From contig CM070557.1 of NCBI GenBank assembly GCA_036346405.1, positions 58,472,016 through 58,536,015 of the forward strand: 64,000 nt of DNA, read 5' to 3'. Source of the stretch: Phyllostachys edulis. Taxonomy: Eukaryota > Streptophyta > Magnoliopsida > Poales > Poaceae. Made by a program: the position numbers and the translations under genes. Shown here one piece after another: positions 11,515 through 23,224 of the stretch (positions within the stretch are counted from its first letter, which is position 1; each line of letters opens with the position of its first letter). Under the pieces are notes generated by a model. The model saw nothing but the letters and a program-made list of their open reading frames with translations, had not been told where the DNA came from and ran no database searches.

Positions 11515-12277
11515 CCCTGTGTTTGGATAGGTGAATAAGATCATCTCATTCTAAAGGGAACATCATACAGAGATCTTGTATCACGTGATACGGCAAAAAA
11601 AAAAAACGGCGAACGAGCTCGTCCACTGCCTCACATCTCGTTCTAGTCACCTCCCCTAAGACCCCACGCCACCCCTGGATGGCGTGATCCTGGCGAGAGC
11701 AATGTGAGGGCACAGGCGGCGGCCGTGGCAAGCGATCTGGCGCGCCGAGGCCAAGGACGCAGCGCCAAAGACGCAGAGGGGCGGCTCAGCCATGCCCGGC
11801 AGTGACGCCGGCAGCCCAGCGGCAGCGACGACGTGGTTGGAGCGGCGGCCTTCTTTGGGCGAGCCGGCGACAGTGGAGCCCGACGCTGCAACAGCGGCTC
11901 GACCGTATCTGGCCGGCTGGAGGAAGAGGGAAGAGAGGAGCCGGAGGGAGAGAAGAAGGAGGAGGGAGAAGTTCGCTGGAAGTAGGAAGACAGATTGAGG
12001 AGATGAGAGAAGAAAGGAAGGATGTCGGTTGGAGAAAAGAAATGAGAGAAAAGAAAGGAAGGAAAGGAGGGGAAACATTGCTAGAGGGAAGGTCATCAAA
12101 CACAACCTTATTTATCAAACTAAGTATTATCTTGAACCATCCAGGATCATCGTATCCAAGTAACCAAATAGAATATTGTATCATCTTATCCCACCAATCA
12201 AACACCAAACTCGTATCTTCACATCCAGTTTGTATCATCTCATCACATTCACTATAATTCACCCAAGCAAACACCCT
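11515..12277. mobile_element. Non-autonomous TIR element, 0.76 kb
   Basis: The left end CCCTGTGTTTGGATAGGTGAA matches the complement of the right end, AGGGTGTTTGCTTGGGTGAA, with some mismatches. The right 200 bp (12080-12277) resembles the right part of the element at 42997-44648, including CATCCAGGATCAT and CCCACCAATCAAACACCA, so the two are related. The centre is GC-rich and low in complexity, and its long ORFs (plus 11802-12257, minus 12274-11786) have no domain. I could not fix the target duplication. Confidence 0.55.
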
Positions 12278-13121
12278 AACATGTTAGTTGGGAACTTTAT
12301 AGTAACCGGTAAGATAGCATAGCAGGTTGGATAATATATCTGTATTACATACTCGTACTTGTGTTGTAGCTACGGGTTCCAAGATTCTGACAAGAATGTC
12401 GAAAGGGATCGAAGCATGCATCCAGTTAGAGTGGTGTTTTCTTCCTCAAACGGTCCTACAGAGTTCGCGCTTTATAAAATATGGGCTTAAGAGCATGTAC
12501 AATAGGCTTATGTCAGTCGTCTATAACTATTGCTACGTAGAATTTTTGCTGACATAGATGAAAGAGAATGAAGAGAGAGAAAAATATTGTCTATAATCCT
12601 GTAGTCGACTATAGCATAAGAAACAAGAAAATATTAAAAGATTGTGTGTTCTATGGCCCTCTTTGTTTAGGCTTAGGCTTTTTAGCTTATAGCTTAAAGC
12701 CAGCTTTTTGGCTTAATCAGCTTATAAGCCTCTAAGCTTTTAAGCCAAACTTTGTTGTTTGGTAGTCAGGCTTTTTGTAGAATGTTGGCTTATTGAGTTG
12801 TGTGTGAAGGATGAAAGGTCTGAAATGCCCTTAAGGGTTTAAATGACCTTGTTAAGCATGTATTTAAACTGTTTTTTTTCATGGGACCTGAAAATATGAT
12901 GATACATACATTTGTACATATGAAACAAAATGGATATCGTTCGTAGTGCATGCAAGTATTTATTTTGGACATTGCGCAACGGAAGAAATTAATATAGAAA
13001 TGCCAATATCAGTCAACTAAACAAAATAACACAAGTAACAAAATAATATTTAATAATATATGATGCAATTATCTTGTCACATAACATGTATATATTATAC
13101 TAATGTAATCTATTTACCCTC

Positions 13122-14457
13122 TTATGGCCAATAAAAAGTAGCAATACTATCACGAAAGACACCCATATCTCCATCATCGATTGCTGATCCATTGACATTG
13201 TGCCCTCCAAATGATCTAGTTTGTGTATCGTTTGGATCATAATCTTCGTCAAGATCACATCTCTCAAAAAGCTCATCACGTAAAGCACTATCTCTAATGA
13301 AGTTGTGTAGCGCCATACATGCAATTATAATTTTCATTTGAATCTTCATTTTGTAACTTGGCAACGCCAACAAGATTCTCCATTTCATCTTCAACACGCC
13401 AAAGGAACGCTCAATCACATTGCGAAGAGACGAGTGAGCTTGATTGAACACCTCGTATTTCCCACTCGGTTGTCGAACATGGCGAAATTCTGGTAGATGG
13501 TACTTTTGTCCTTTGTAAGGAGCTAGATAGCCCTTTCGATTGGGATAACCCGCATCAACAAGATAATATCTCCCTGTATACATGAAACTTATAAATGTTG
13601 ACAATACAAATTTGGAATGTTATCATAATAAATACTTATATGATTAAAGAAGCTAATTACCTTCAGGAGGATGTGGAAACCGGTTCGAATACTTGTCCAA
13701 AGTGTTATTGAAAATCCTTGTGTCATCTTGTTGAACCCGCCATCCGGCGACAACAAAAGTAAACCTCATGTCAAAGTCACACACTTGCCATCACGTTTTG
13801 AGGCGTATATCCATGACGACGATGTGGGCAACTGCTCATCCATTGGAACAACAACGAGCACATGTGTGCCATCAATTGCACCTATGCAATTGTTAAAATC
13901 TGATCTTGACGGTTATCTAGAAGTCTCGGATGCCTTGTTGTGAATTTCGGATCCGTTGGTCTAATATTATCTTCGATAAAAGATAGACACATTCAAGACT
14001 TCACCAAACTTTCTATTGATTGTTTCGTTGACCTTTTGAAGCGGTTTTGAACTTGAGTAATCGGTGAGGGCCACCAACCGTCCACAAGAACAAAGCCAAA
14101 GATTCTCTGAAGTCATAGTCCTAGTTGATTTCAAGCCGTAATTTGCAACCAAAGTTTCATGCAAACTATCAAAAACATCCCTACTCATTCGGAACATCGA
14201 GTAACAATCTCTCTCATCGCCTAGTTGCTCAACAACCCATTCATAACCAGTTTGGAGTGGTTGTCTCCTCTCCTTTTGTTTAGATAAGTGTCGTAGTAGT
14301 GCATACCTACATAACCAGCTGCTGCAACAAAATCCTGAAATGGTAACTTCCTCTTATTTGTTTTTTCGATATCATCTTTGCTTAAATCGCTCTCAATGTT
14401 TGAACCATCAATGTCACTATCAGTGGTTGAACCATCAATGTCACTTGATGAACTCAT
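13122..14457 (-). pseudogene. PIF/Harbinger DDE transposase (HARBI1-like), frameshifted
   Basis: Reading leftward from 14457, the N-terminus (to 14221) includes YVGMHYYDTYLNKRRG. After a frameshift, 14197-13967 gives MFRMSRDVFDSLHETLVANYG, the helix-turn-helix-like region. The catalytic core follows in shifting frames: GAIDGTH with the first Asp codon at 13873-13871, then VDAGYPNRKGYLAPYKGQKY with the second Asp at 13556-13554, then NVIERSFGVLK with the Glu at 13412-13410. The last 160 codons (13604-13122) form one open frame to the end. All three DDE residues survive, but at least three frame changes separate them. The family excises and inserts PIF/Harbinger elements together with a Myb-like partner, which is next door. 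Confidence 0.92.
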
Positions 14458-14513
14458 CTACAAATAATAACAATAATTAGCAACATAGAACATAACATCA
14501 AAACAAAATTTAA

Positions 14514-14650
14514 TTGAGAACACATTAGAAGGTAACAATAAGATAAGTACGACAATAACTGAATAGTTTCAACCCCATTATGGTTTAACTGAGAACACAT
14601 TAGAAGGTAACAATAATACGAGTACGACATAACTAAATAGTTTCAACCCC
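14514..14650. repeat. Two-copy tandem duplication, about 70 bp
   Basis: The segment GAGAACACATTAGAAGGTAA occurs at 14516 and again about 75 bp on, each followed by a related tract ending ATAGTTTCAACCCC. It lies between the transposase and the ORF1 pseudogene. Confidence 0.7.
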
Positions 14651-14705
14651 TTACATGATTATTACTGAATAGTTTTCAAATTAAAAAAATAATGAAAAAA
14701 TAGAT

Positions 14706-15595
14706 CTAATCTTTCTTCATCTTGAGATCAAACATCCTCCTGAGCCAATTCATCTTTACTTCATCGGTCTTCATGGTGACAAACACTTCCCGATTTTCTA
14801 GTTTAGTAAAGAGCCTTGTCGCAATGAAGTGTTCATCACTTCCTGGTACTACCCCAGCCTGAATAGCTACATCCATAGCATCCGCTATGGATGGACCACT
14901 CTGAACAGGACCTTTTGCCATAATGTCCACCATGCGCTTGAAATCCCTAGCGATGGGATTTTTCTTGTTCTTCTTTGGGCTAGGATTAATATTATTTGCC
15001 CTACGCCGCGCGACCTTCGGTTGCGTCTTGACGACCTCAATGTTCTCCCCATCGGCGGCGTCTTCCTCGCCGTCCTCCGCACAATCAATATCCTAGCGGT
15101 TTGGTCTTCTTGTGTAGGCTCACGGGATGGTGAAGTGTTACCCGTAACATGAGCCTTGTCAAACATACGGTCCATATCATCTAGGTTCTCGGTGGTCCAT
15201 CACAAAAATGTTTAGGATATTGCTGAAAATAATTAAAACAAATGAAGTTAGCTAAAATTAAAATATGAGATCATACACATTAATAAATAGACGTTTACGC
15301 AATAACTACCTTGTGCTCCTTCCACCAAGCATCGGATGCGATATAGTTCCTTTTGATGATCCCGTTGCTTGCTTTCAAATCGTTCCACAAGTTGTATTCT
15401 TTCTTCAATGTTTCCCACTTATTTTTTAGTTGTTTTTTGTCGTGCTTTTTCCCCGTTATTTCAAAAAACTTCTATTGAAGGTTCTTGTAACCCCTGGTAT
15501 TCAAGCATCCCAATGGCCTATTCCCAGCACCAACTTCCTCAGCACAGATCTGACAAAATGCCCTGTTGCCAAATGCATCCCAGTTTGCCTTGCTG
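14706..15595 (-). pseudogene. PIF/Harbinger ORF1, Myb/SANT-like DNA-binding protein
   Basis: The 5' exon on the minus strand (about 15595-15310) encodes a Myb/SANT-like domain: WDAFGNRAFCQICAEEVGAG, later KQLKNKWETLKKEYNLWNDL and ASDAWWKEHK before a GTAGTT donor. One TAG codon (near 15474) interrupts it. The next exon (about 15190-14706) is split between two frames and ends in the open stretch MVDIMAKGPVQSGPSIADAM to FDLKMKKD. ORF1 proteins of this family bind element ends and help the transposase. The gene lies directly 5' of the transposase on the same strand, the expected PIF layout. The stop and frameshifts make it non-functional. Confidence 0.85.
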
Positions 15596-16258
15596 ATAGG
15601 TATTAGTTCCATCTATACAATTTAGATGATGATTTAGAATTTGTAAGGGCATAATATAACGATCAAAAGGTGCAGATGGGTTCATTGGTTCAAACAAAGC
15701 TTCCAATGATGCTAGGTAGGACAATCATGTTGCTGTCAGCTACAAAGAAGTTAAGAATAATACAGGATAACCCATTTGACAATATAACCTGATTCATGGA
15801 AATGCCGTTCTCAACGTGGCATCATTACAACAAGACAGCATAACCAGCACACTTGGTCCTAATTAAAGCAGATAAGACCAGACTACATACTTGATATTTA
15901 GAGCAGATAAGATCAGAATCCCTCCAAAAGAAATGGTATTGAACCTCTTAAGTTGAGTAGTTGATTTCCAGTGAATTTAGAGACAAGTCTAGTGACTTTA
16001 CACAGGGCCCTCAACATTGCCAATCGGATTAGTATATTAGTATAACCACAATTATTTGGCAATCTGGATGTTGATTAGGACTACACTCACAAGTAAAAGA
16101 AAACTCTTACTAGCATCTTTCTGTTATGATCTATGAGTTTTTGTGTTAGTGGTGCTGTGTTGAAACTTAAGGTTAAAACAGCTAATGATCAAAGAACAGA
16201 CATGGTGACACTGATTGCAGGCTTCAGAATTTCTAAGTTTCTAACGCGGAACTAATAA

Positions 16259-16489
16259 TTAAGAGTACAAGCCGTAGAACTTCCGATGCATGATCGAACA
16301 TTCCTCTCTGCTCTCAGATCTCAAATTACATACAAATATAGTATCAAGGTTCCATAACTGAGAAAGATTATCCTCGCTAGGGCAAAACATCATCCGAGGG
16401 AACTTTCTAAACAGGAGCACTTCTTTAGGACTCTCTGGAAACTCACGTTCCTTGAGTGCATCAAGATGTAATCTAAGGAGCCTTAACAT
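16259..16489 (-). other. Open frame of uncertain origin inside the PIF element
   Basis: A 76-codon minus-strand frame includes RLLRLHLDALKEREFPESP and NLSQLWNLDTIFVCNLRS. The last part resembles leucine-rich-repeat text of plant NB-LRR proteins, but too little is present to be sure. It could be a captured fragment or an upstream exon of the element. Confidence 0.2.
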
Positions 16490-17503
16490 GCGCCCTCGAC
16501 TCTCATGGCAGCAGCAAGACGAAGCCCAGAAGAAAAGCTTGGAAAAAACGAATTATCCACGGCACTCAGAACATGAATACATGATCATCTGAATTACTCA
16601 ATGTTCTAAAAACAGGTCATCTTAAGATTGTCAATTAGCCCACCTGTATTCAACTTAAAGTCCCAAACCCAACAAATCATCAATAATACATCATTGAAGT
16701 ATTCAACTCAAAGTCCCAAACCCAACAAGAAGGGAAGCTGCTTTGCCACAACAAAACTCAATTGGCTCACCTTGATCTAGGAGGAGAGGCGGTGTTCGGG
16801 AGGGGGAGGCGGCGGCGGCGTTCGGAAGGGGGAGGAGGGAGAAGGCGGCGTTCGGGAGGGGGAGGCGGGAGGCGGCGCCGTAGGGAGGGGACCGGCGTGT
16901 TGGGGAAGGGAGCGCGGCGGGTTGGAGAAGGGAGCACAGGCCCTCGTTTGGGAAGGAATTCAAGAAGCGATGGGAGGCGGCAGCGTTCGGGAGGATGGGA
17001 GGCGGCGGTGTTCGGGGGGAGGCGGAAGCGGCGCCGTCCGGGAGGGGGGCGGGGGCGGCGCCGTCCGGGAGGGGGAGGCGTGTTGGGGAAGGGAGCGCGG
17101 CGCCCTCGGTTGGGAGGTTGGGAAGGAATTGATGTGAAAAAAGAAAACGATTTGCAATTATATAGCAATGGCAATTTGAGGGTAATTTTAACGAAGTTCA
17201 GTGGCAAAGAGATATTCTATTCCGCAAAAGCCAAAAAAAAGCACCTCTTCCCTGGCTTATGGCTTTTAGGCTTAAATTGGCTTAACTTATTTTAAGCCGG
17301 ACAAAAAAGCACCTCCTTTATTTAGGTTTAGTCTTTTTTGCTTTTAAGCCAGAGAAAAAGTCTAAACAAAGAGGGCCTATAAAGACAACTAAAAAGACAG
17401 TAGCCGTTTATACCATTGTATGAGCTGTCTTTAGTGCTGCCTACAAGTGACATGGATAGTTGTTATAGACAGCAGCTGTCTATACTATTGTACATGCCCT
17501 AAC

Positions 17504-18364
17504 TGCATGGTGCTCACTCAGCAGTTCACTTGTATATGGCCGGGCACATACGCGTATCCTCCTTGAAAACCTAATTCATAGAAATAACTTTGGGATATCT
17601 TATAATTATTTTTAGAGTATGCTCAAATTAATAACGTTGCTGTGCCAATAGTATGGGCCGGAAACATGTCACACAAGAGCCCAATTTAGCTTATGTTCCT
17701 GTTTTATCTTCTTTATACTACATCATCATCATCATCACCGCTCACAAGGTCCGGTAGTTCCTCCCCGGTGCTCTGATGCTAGGCTGGTTTCACCTTATTT
17801 TGCTTGTTACCGTGTTGTCGCGGCCCACATATCCCGTCTCCACCCCTAATCTAGAGGGAAAATTTTAATATATGCTACTTCAAAACATGCCAATTGGGAG
17901 AATACCACTTGGTTTCGCAAAATTAGATACATCTCATTCAGTTTCTTGTTTCTTTGCTAAATGACATTTCCTCCCGTCTCCCCCGTTTCTCATCTATTTA
18001 TCCTCCCATGGTCCGTCAGGAAAATGTCTGCCCGTCACGAAACATCTGGTTTCTAATAGTGTCGTGCTTGGAACCAATCAGATCAAAAGAGCTAGATAAG
18101 GCGTACGTGAACCAGACCAGGCCACTTTTTCAGTCCATCTCACGCTCGAGCGGTGAATCATACGGTCTCCGATCTCTAGCCATCCTTGCCGGCAGCCACC
18201 TCCACCTGCGCGATATTGTCATCAATGTATGCGGCACAAATTACAACGTTCTTTTACCTAATCAACTTACTAACCAAGCCAAAAATTAAACATGAAAAAC
18301 CTAACAAAGGAAACAAACTAATTTGATCTGATGCTGATTGCATCAGGATTCTCTGCAATCATGG
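17504..18364. other. Intergenic DNA with an unassigned 111-codon frame
   Basis: Contains a short ATC/TCA microsatellite near 17722-17740 and a plus-strand frame at 17954-18289 with no domain that I recognise. Nothing else can be supported. Confidence 0.35.
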
Positions 18365-19659
18365 TTAGGTAAAAGGAATTCCGCAGCAGCGGGCCCTATT
18401 ACTTGGCAAGTCTAGATTAATTTCCGACGGTTGTGATTGTAGTTTGTGATAGACAAGTTGTGAAGATGTCATCCTGTGTACGTTGGTTGGACGCCTGGTG
18501 GTGAAATTTTCCGATGTATGAAGTGACGCCTTGTGAGTTTTGCTGACAATATGGTGTTTGTACAATGTGAAATTCTATCAACAGGTGTTTGTGAATACGC
18601 CATCTTGTGAATTGCAGCATGTGAATTGGTTTAATACATCCTGTGAAACTACGTTTTGATTGTCTGGTGAGTTGTGACCTTTGTTAGTAAGTAACATCCA
18701 GGTATATATTCTACTAATCGTGAATGTCACTAGTGAGTGGTGATTGGTGATTGCGAGTTGCGTTCTTGATGTTAGTGATAATTAGTAGTTCGTTAGTTCC
18801 CATTTCTTTTAGTTACTTTTCGGTTTATGTTCATTATTGCTAAGCTCTGTTGTTGGTAGTTTTCCTTCTAGTGTTTCATGATTAATTGTGAATTGCTGCT
18901 AGGCAGTACTTGCTCCCTGTGATAGTTGTTCCTAGCAGTTGAGATTGGCAATTTGTCAGTTGTTGTAGTAGGTAGTTATCTGTACATGTGTGTGTTTGTG
19001 CCGTAGCTAGCTCCCCTCCTTTCTTTCTTTCTTTCTCTCCCTCCGTGCTTCTCGACTCCCACATTTCTTTCTCTCTTCCCCTTTCTTCTGCATCGTCTCA
19101 CAGCTGGTGGCTAGGTCGTCGGCTGTCGTTTGCATAGTTGTTTGTTTAGTTTGTCGGTCATGCGATAGTTGATCATTTGTTCGTGTAGTCATTGCTACTC
19201 TTTTTTAGTTCTCATTCAGTTCGTTCTCTAGTCGTTTAGAGTTTTGTGTGGTTGTGTGAGTGGTTAGTCGGATGTCCGGTCGTGTTATTGCCGTTTTAGG
19301 TTTTAAGTTTAGATTCTCGTTTTCACCCTCGATATAATTCGTTATATCTAGTTTTGGCAGAGCACCGGCCGATAGACTTACCCTAGTCCCTGTGGAGAGC
19401 ATGGCATTACGCTTGTGAGGTGCTTTGGTATGATCAAGGTCAGATAACCTTGACTTTGGAACAGTTTGTAAACTATCTAGCTTCTCATCCACCTGATACA
19501 TCTTCATTTGCATCGATGACCCTGTGTGCACTGTGTGCATTGTATTTCCTCTATAGATACTAAAAGAACTTTGTAATGTGCTGTTATGACACAGTTTTCC
19601 ATCATTTGATTGATAGAAAAATGGGCAAACATTTGTCATGTCTACCTATACTTATTTGT
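18365..19659. other. Low-information stretch with TGTGAA-rich quasi-repeats
   Basis: From about 18425 to 18780 the motif TTGTGA/TGTGAA recurs at irregular spacing without a fixed unit. A TTTC microsatellite lies at 19019-19036. A 144-codon minus-strand frame (19639-19205) has no recognisable domain. I see no gene. Confidence 0.4.
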
Positions 19660-20733
19660 TGTTGTTTTTAGGGTTAAAAATCCCTAAGGCCTGATTTCAT
19701 TCATAAACATAAAATTTTACAGAAGTTTGCCATAAGAAGCAGACTAGAAAGAGAACCTAGGATCAGATGGTGTCCACCGTGAGAAGCATTGTAACATCAC
19801 TGTGGTACACTCTTGATTGTCCAATTAATGAGCTTTCTAGGCTATCCTATTCCTATCTGCTTCGTGATTATGTTGTCTTGGAATATAATTAAAGGTGACC
19901 TGCAATGAAGAAACTTGATGTTTGATTTGAAGGAGAAGTGGTCTTAAACTCGGTGTCCAAGGTTTGAGCTTGGATATGCACTCTTAAGTGCTTTAGCAAG
20001 CACTTGGTTGTCAGAAGCAAAACTTCAAGACTGAACCTGCAAGCTCGGAATAACAAGCATTCTCATATGCAAGGCAAGAGCTTCAGCATGAAGAGTGGAT
20101 GGGGAATTCTCTTCCTTGGCTTGAATGTATAACCTGCATTGAAAAGGAGGGTTGTGTGCCTGTATAAAGATACCCAGGCCCGCTTGGCCTGTGACTCTCA
20201 TGGAGGCATCAGTATAGCAAAGTAATTAAAGTGGAGTAATTGTTACTACTTACTATTGGAGAGGTTGTAGTGTTATGGGCAGTGGGGTATATATTGGAGT
20301 TCTGGTATCTTTCATTGAAATCAAGAAGAGAAGAATGGGTACTTTAAGCTTCATGTAAGACAGCTTGGATTGGCCGGTCCTTTTTAAAGAGGTAGTCATC
20401 TCTTGACTTCCAAATATACAAAAGGAGATGAAAAATATATTCCATGTCTTGTTGAGTTACCTGGTTTAAGATTGCGTGAGGGATGTCTGAGCAACTCTTT
20501 CCCTGAAAGTAAGGGCTATCAGCTGTCAGTCAAAGATAGGAAGAAACCAAATAGCCTTTTCATAGCAACAATGAAAGAGTTAGCATGTCTCAATCTGATA
20601 ACATCTAGAGCTCGATCTTCTCTAAATTTTTTTTTGTATTCTATATGGTGTTGATGCTCCTCCAAAAGTCCTATTGTAGTGGTATATTGTCGTGCGCGGT
20701 GTACGCGGCGCTTTCTCACATGTATCTTGAGAA
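19660..20733 (-). mobile_element. LINE (non-LTR retrotransposon) 3' fragment with RNase H domain
   Basis: On the minus strand, going leftward: a zinc-binding/RT-associated region with YIWKSRDDYLFKKDRPIQ (near 20410-20350), then an RNase H-like (RVT_3) domain. This starts FCYTDASMRVTGQAGLGIFI (about 20235-20176), continues with SPSTLHAEALALHMRM and ends PRQHNHEADR near 19850. The catalytic Asp and Glu and a terminal Asp of an RNase H fold are visible in these motifs. A 3' tail near 19715-19665 reads GAATGAAATCAGGCC and then CCCTAAAAACAACAACAAA. Stops and frameshifts interrupt the frame. The 5' part is missing, as usual for LINE copies. Confidence 0.8.
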
Positions 20734-20762
20734 GAAAGTGTTGAATAATCCTTGATGACTGG

Positions 20763-20990
20763 TTTTTTTTTTTTTGAGGATACGACAACTGAGTGCCGCT
20801 ATTGCATTAAAGAGAGAAGAGTTGAACAAAAAGGTTTACAGAACAAAAGACAAAAGAAACAGAAAAACCAAAACAAGCAAGACAAAAAAATCCCCTATGC
20901 CAGCAACCACCAGGATTAAACTTCTTCTATGGGCTGGATTACATTTCCCTCCGGTAAGCAGGCTTGAAGCTTGGTTAATGCATTGGCTAG
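20763..20990 (-). mobile_element. Short retroposon insertion in the Copia 5' LTR
   Basis: The 5' LTR is 227 bp longer than the 3' LTR. The extra segment starts with a run of 13 T (20763-20775), i.e. a poly(A) tail on the minus strand. The tail is preceded on that strand by TTTAATGCAATAGCGGCACTC, typical of grass LINE 3' ends. Flanks GACTGGTT and GGCTAGTT may be a degraded target duplication. I read it as a 5'-truncated LINE-type copy. Confidence 0.7.
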
Positions 20991-21369
20991 TTATTGTGTT
21001 TTATTTCTTGTAACGTTTCCTGTTTTAAGTTTGTTTGCATGGCTGAGTTATATCGCTAGTTATGCCTCATGTAACAGCTCGATCGTGGTGCATGATCCTG
21101 GCTGCTACTTATGGTGCTAGTCATGGGATCGTGGGTCATTAGCTTTCACTTACTGTTTAGCCGTATGAATAAAAGGAAGGAAAAGAGAAAAGCTGCAAGT
21201 TGAAGTTGAGCAGCACAATTTCCCAGTGTCTCTGTCTTCTACGAAGAAAAACTCTGTTTGCTGTCCAGTTGGATCGTGTGTGGGTGTTCGACTTCCAGAG
21301 ATTCGCGTGCGTAGAAGCCAGCAAGGCTAACAATTGGTATCAGAGCTTCGTACTCTCCTACCTGTGAAG

Positions 21370-22716
21370 ATGTCGGGTGACGGTTCGAAGTCTCCATCGC
21401 ATACCAGGACCCGCGTCGAGGACGGCACGAGCGACAGCGGCACTAACCGCGCACTGGTGGTACCGCCGGTGAGGGAGGGAGTTGTGACCCTCCAATGCCC
21501 CATACTCACAGAGAGCAATTACGGGGTGTGGGCAGTGAAGATGAAGATAATCATGCGTGCGCAAAGAGTATGGACGGCAGTGGAGGGCGAAGAATTGGTC
21601 GATGATAAGAAAGACTAGATGGCTCTCGCCGTCATAGTCCAAGCCGTGCCGGAGGCCGTTGTAATGGCCATATCCGAGAAGGAGACAGCAAAGGAGGCTT
21701 GGGACACGCTTAAGGAGATGCACGTCGGTGAAGAACGTGTCAAGAAGGCGCGTGTTCAAACTCTCAAGAGGGAGTTTGAACACATCTACATGGAGGACTC
21801 GAAGAAAATCACTGAGTTCGCCTTGAAACTCACCACCATAGTCAACGAGATACGTACTCTCGGTACCAAGGTGGAGGAGAGTGATGTCGTGGAGAAGCTC
21901 CTACGCTCCGTCCCCGACAAATTCCTACCGATTGTCGGCACCATTGAGCAATGGGGTGATGTATCGGCGATGTCAGTGATGGAGGCCATCGGACGCTTGA
22001 AGGCGTACGAGGAGAGCTTGAAGGGACGGCGGCGCAACAAGGAAGAAGGAGAGCACCTGTTGCTCACGCGCGCCGAGTGGGAGGCCAAAGCCGTCGAAGA
22101 GAAGAGGAGCGGCGAGGACTCCGATAGCGCCACAAAGAAGAATGGCGGGCGCGGCGATGGCCGTGGTTGTGGCCAAGACGGCGACAAGAAGAAGCATCGC
22201 AGAAAGTTCGACAAGTCTAAGATCCAGTGCTTCAATTGTCGGGAGTTCAGCCATTTCGCGTACGAGTGTGATGAGCCGAAGAAAGGACGGGTGTATCTCA
22301 CCAACGTCCAAGAGGACGACGAGCCGACTCTCCTAATGGATGTGGCATGCGAGCATGCCACGGACGTCATCATGCTTAAGAAGGAGGAGGAGTGGCTCGC
22401 ACGCGCCAAGAAGAGGGACCAAGGCGGCGACTCCTCCGACGGTGACAACGGCAGCGGTGGTGACAACCACCGCATGCCAAAGCGTACCGAGCAGGCCCAT
22501 CTGACGCAAACCGACGACGATGAGCCTACGCTTCTTGTGGCGCAGGTGTGCACACTCACGGAGGCATCCATGGGCGCGGATACTGACGTGGTGCTCAACG
22601 AGGTGCACGCGCAGGTGCATCTAGGGCACGAGGAGGACGTCCAAGACGAGGTACCTGGACACCGGTGCCATCAATCACATGTCCAGGTGCCAGGCAAGCT
22701 TCACGAAGATGGATGA
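21370..22716 (+). pseudogene. Copia gag with CCHC zinc knuckle (one in-frame stop)
   Basis: The start codon at 21370 follows the primer-binding site closely. The frame runs through a TAG at 21616 and then continues unbroken to 22716. The middle is a UBN2/gag domain (for example AKEAWDTLKEMHVGEERVKK). A single CX2CX4HX4C knuckle, CFNCREFSHFAYEC, lies at 22228-22269 and would bind nucleic acid. The tail past the knuckle is acidic and low in complexity. The TAG is one transition from CAG. Gag forms the retrotransposon's virus-like particle. Confidence 0.92.
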
Positions 22717-23224
22717 GGGCATCACCGGCTCTGTTAAGTTCGGCGACGGATCGGTGGTGGAAATACGCGGGCGTGGCACCGTCATGTTCACTTGCCGGAA
22801 TGGGGAGCACTTCGCACTAACGGGGGTGTACTACATCCCACGACTGCGTAGCAACATAGTGAGCCTCGGACACCGACGAGAATGGCTACCGACGCCATCC
22901 AGATTTGCGTGCTCACGATCCACGACCGGCAATGCCGCACACTTGCTCGGGTAAACCGCGCCAAGAATCCGCTCTATGTGCTCACCTCAAGATTGCACAA
23001 CCGGTGGCAAAGACATGGCTACGCGAACGGAGTGCAAGCCGCCAGGCGGCATAATGGGCATGACACATGCGTGGCACGGCGGCAACGCGGCAGCACGGCG
23101 AACGCTGCGGCACGACGTCAACCTGGCGTCAAGCCGACGAAAGCGACTCGGCAAGGCGCTGGGTCAGATCATGCTCTAGGAGCTGCACACAAGGATCGGC
23201 ATCGTCGAGCGCGTCAAGGATTAG
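22643..23224 (+). pseudogene. Copia pol remnants: protease, pre-integrase, polyprotein C-terminus
   Basis: The protease region reads YLDTGAINHMS, with the catalytic DTG at 22658-22666, then SVKFGDGSVVEIRGRGTV and VYYIPRLRSNIVSLG. It is in a different frame from gag (+1), so a frameshift separates them. Pre-integrase traces follow (NPLYVLTSR). After the deletion the frame LGKALGQIML, a TAG at 23176, then ELHTRIGIVERVKD and a stop match the extreme C-terminus of Copia polyproteins. Confidence 0.85.

Larger units (their letters stand above)
12655..17377 (-). mobile_element. PIF/Harbinger element with decayed transposase and Myb-like ORF
   Basis: Termini GGCCCTCTTTGTTTAG...CTAAACAAAGAGGGCC are perfect 16-bp inverted repeats. 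TAT is duplicated at 12652-12654 and 17378-17380. The second MITE copy near 42160 supplies the empty site, which supports these limits. Subterminal regions at both ends carry many AAGCC/GGCTTA motifs, the kind of sites PIF transposases bind. Inside, on the minus strand, lie a Myb/SANT-like ORF1 and a DDE transposase, both broken. A GC-rich low-complexity block (16760-17140) is probably the 5' region. The element cannot move by itself. Confidence 0.92.
12491..17500. mobile_element. Tourist-like MITE (about 284 bp) split by a larger insertion
   Basis: The left part 12491-12654 starts GAGCATGTACAATAGG. The right part 17381-17500 ends CTATTGTACATGCCC. TAA flanks both outer ends (12488-12490, 17501-17503), the classical Tourist/PIF target. 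The two parts together align along their length with the uninterrupted copy at 42057-42356 in reverse orientation. The interruption is the PIF/Harbinger element at 12655-17377. Confidence 0.88.

Noticed and set aside
16703..17295. Long frames in the GC-rich end of the PIF element
   Set aside because: Arg/Gly- or Pro-rich low-complexity text on both strands, probably an untranslated leader.
19205..19639. 144-codon minus-strand ORF
   Set aside because: No domain, no promoter or splice context, and next to a LINE 3' end.
21786..22598. 270-codon minus-strand ORF across gag
   Set aside because: Antisense shadow of the Copia gag reading frame, which has the zinc knuckle.
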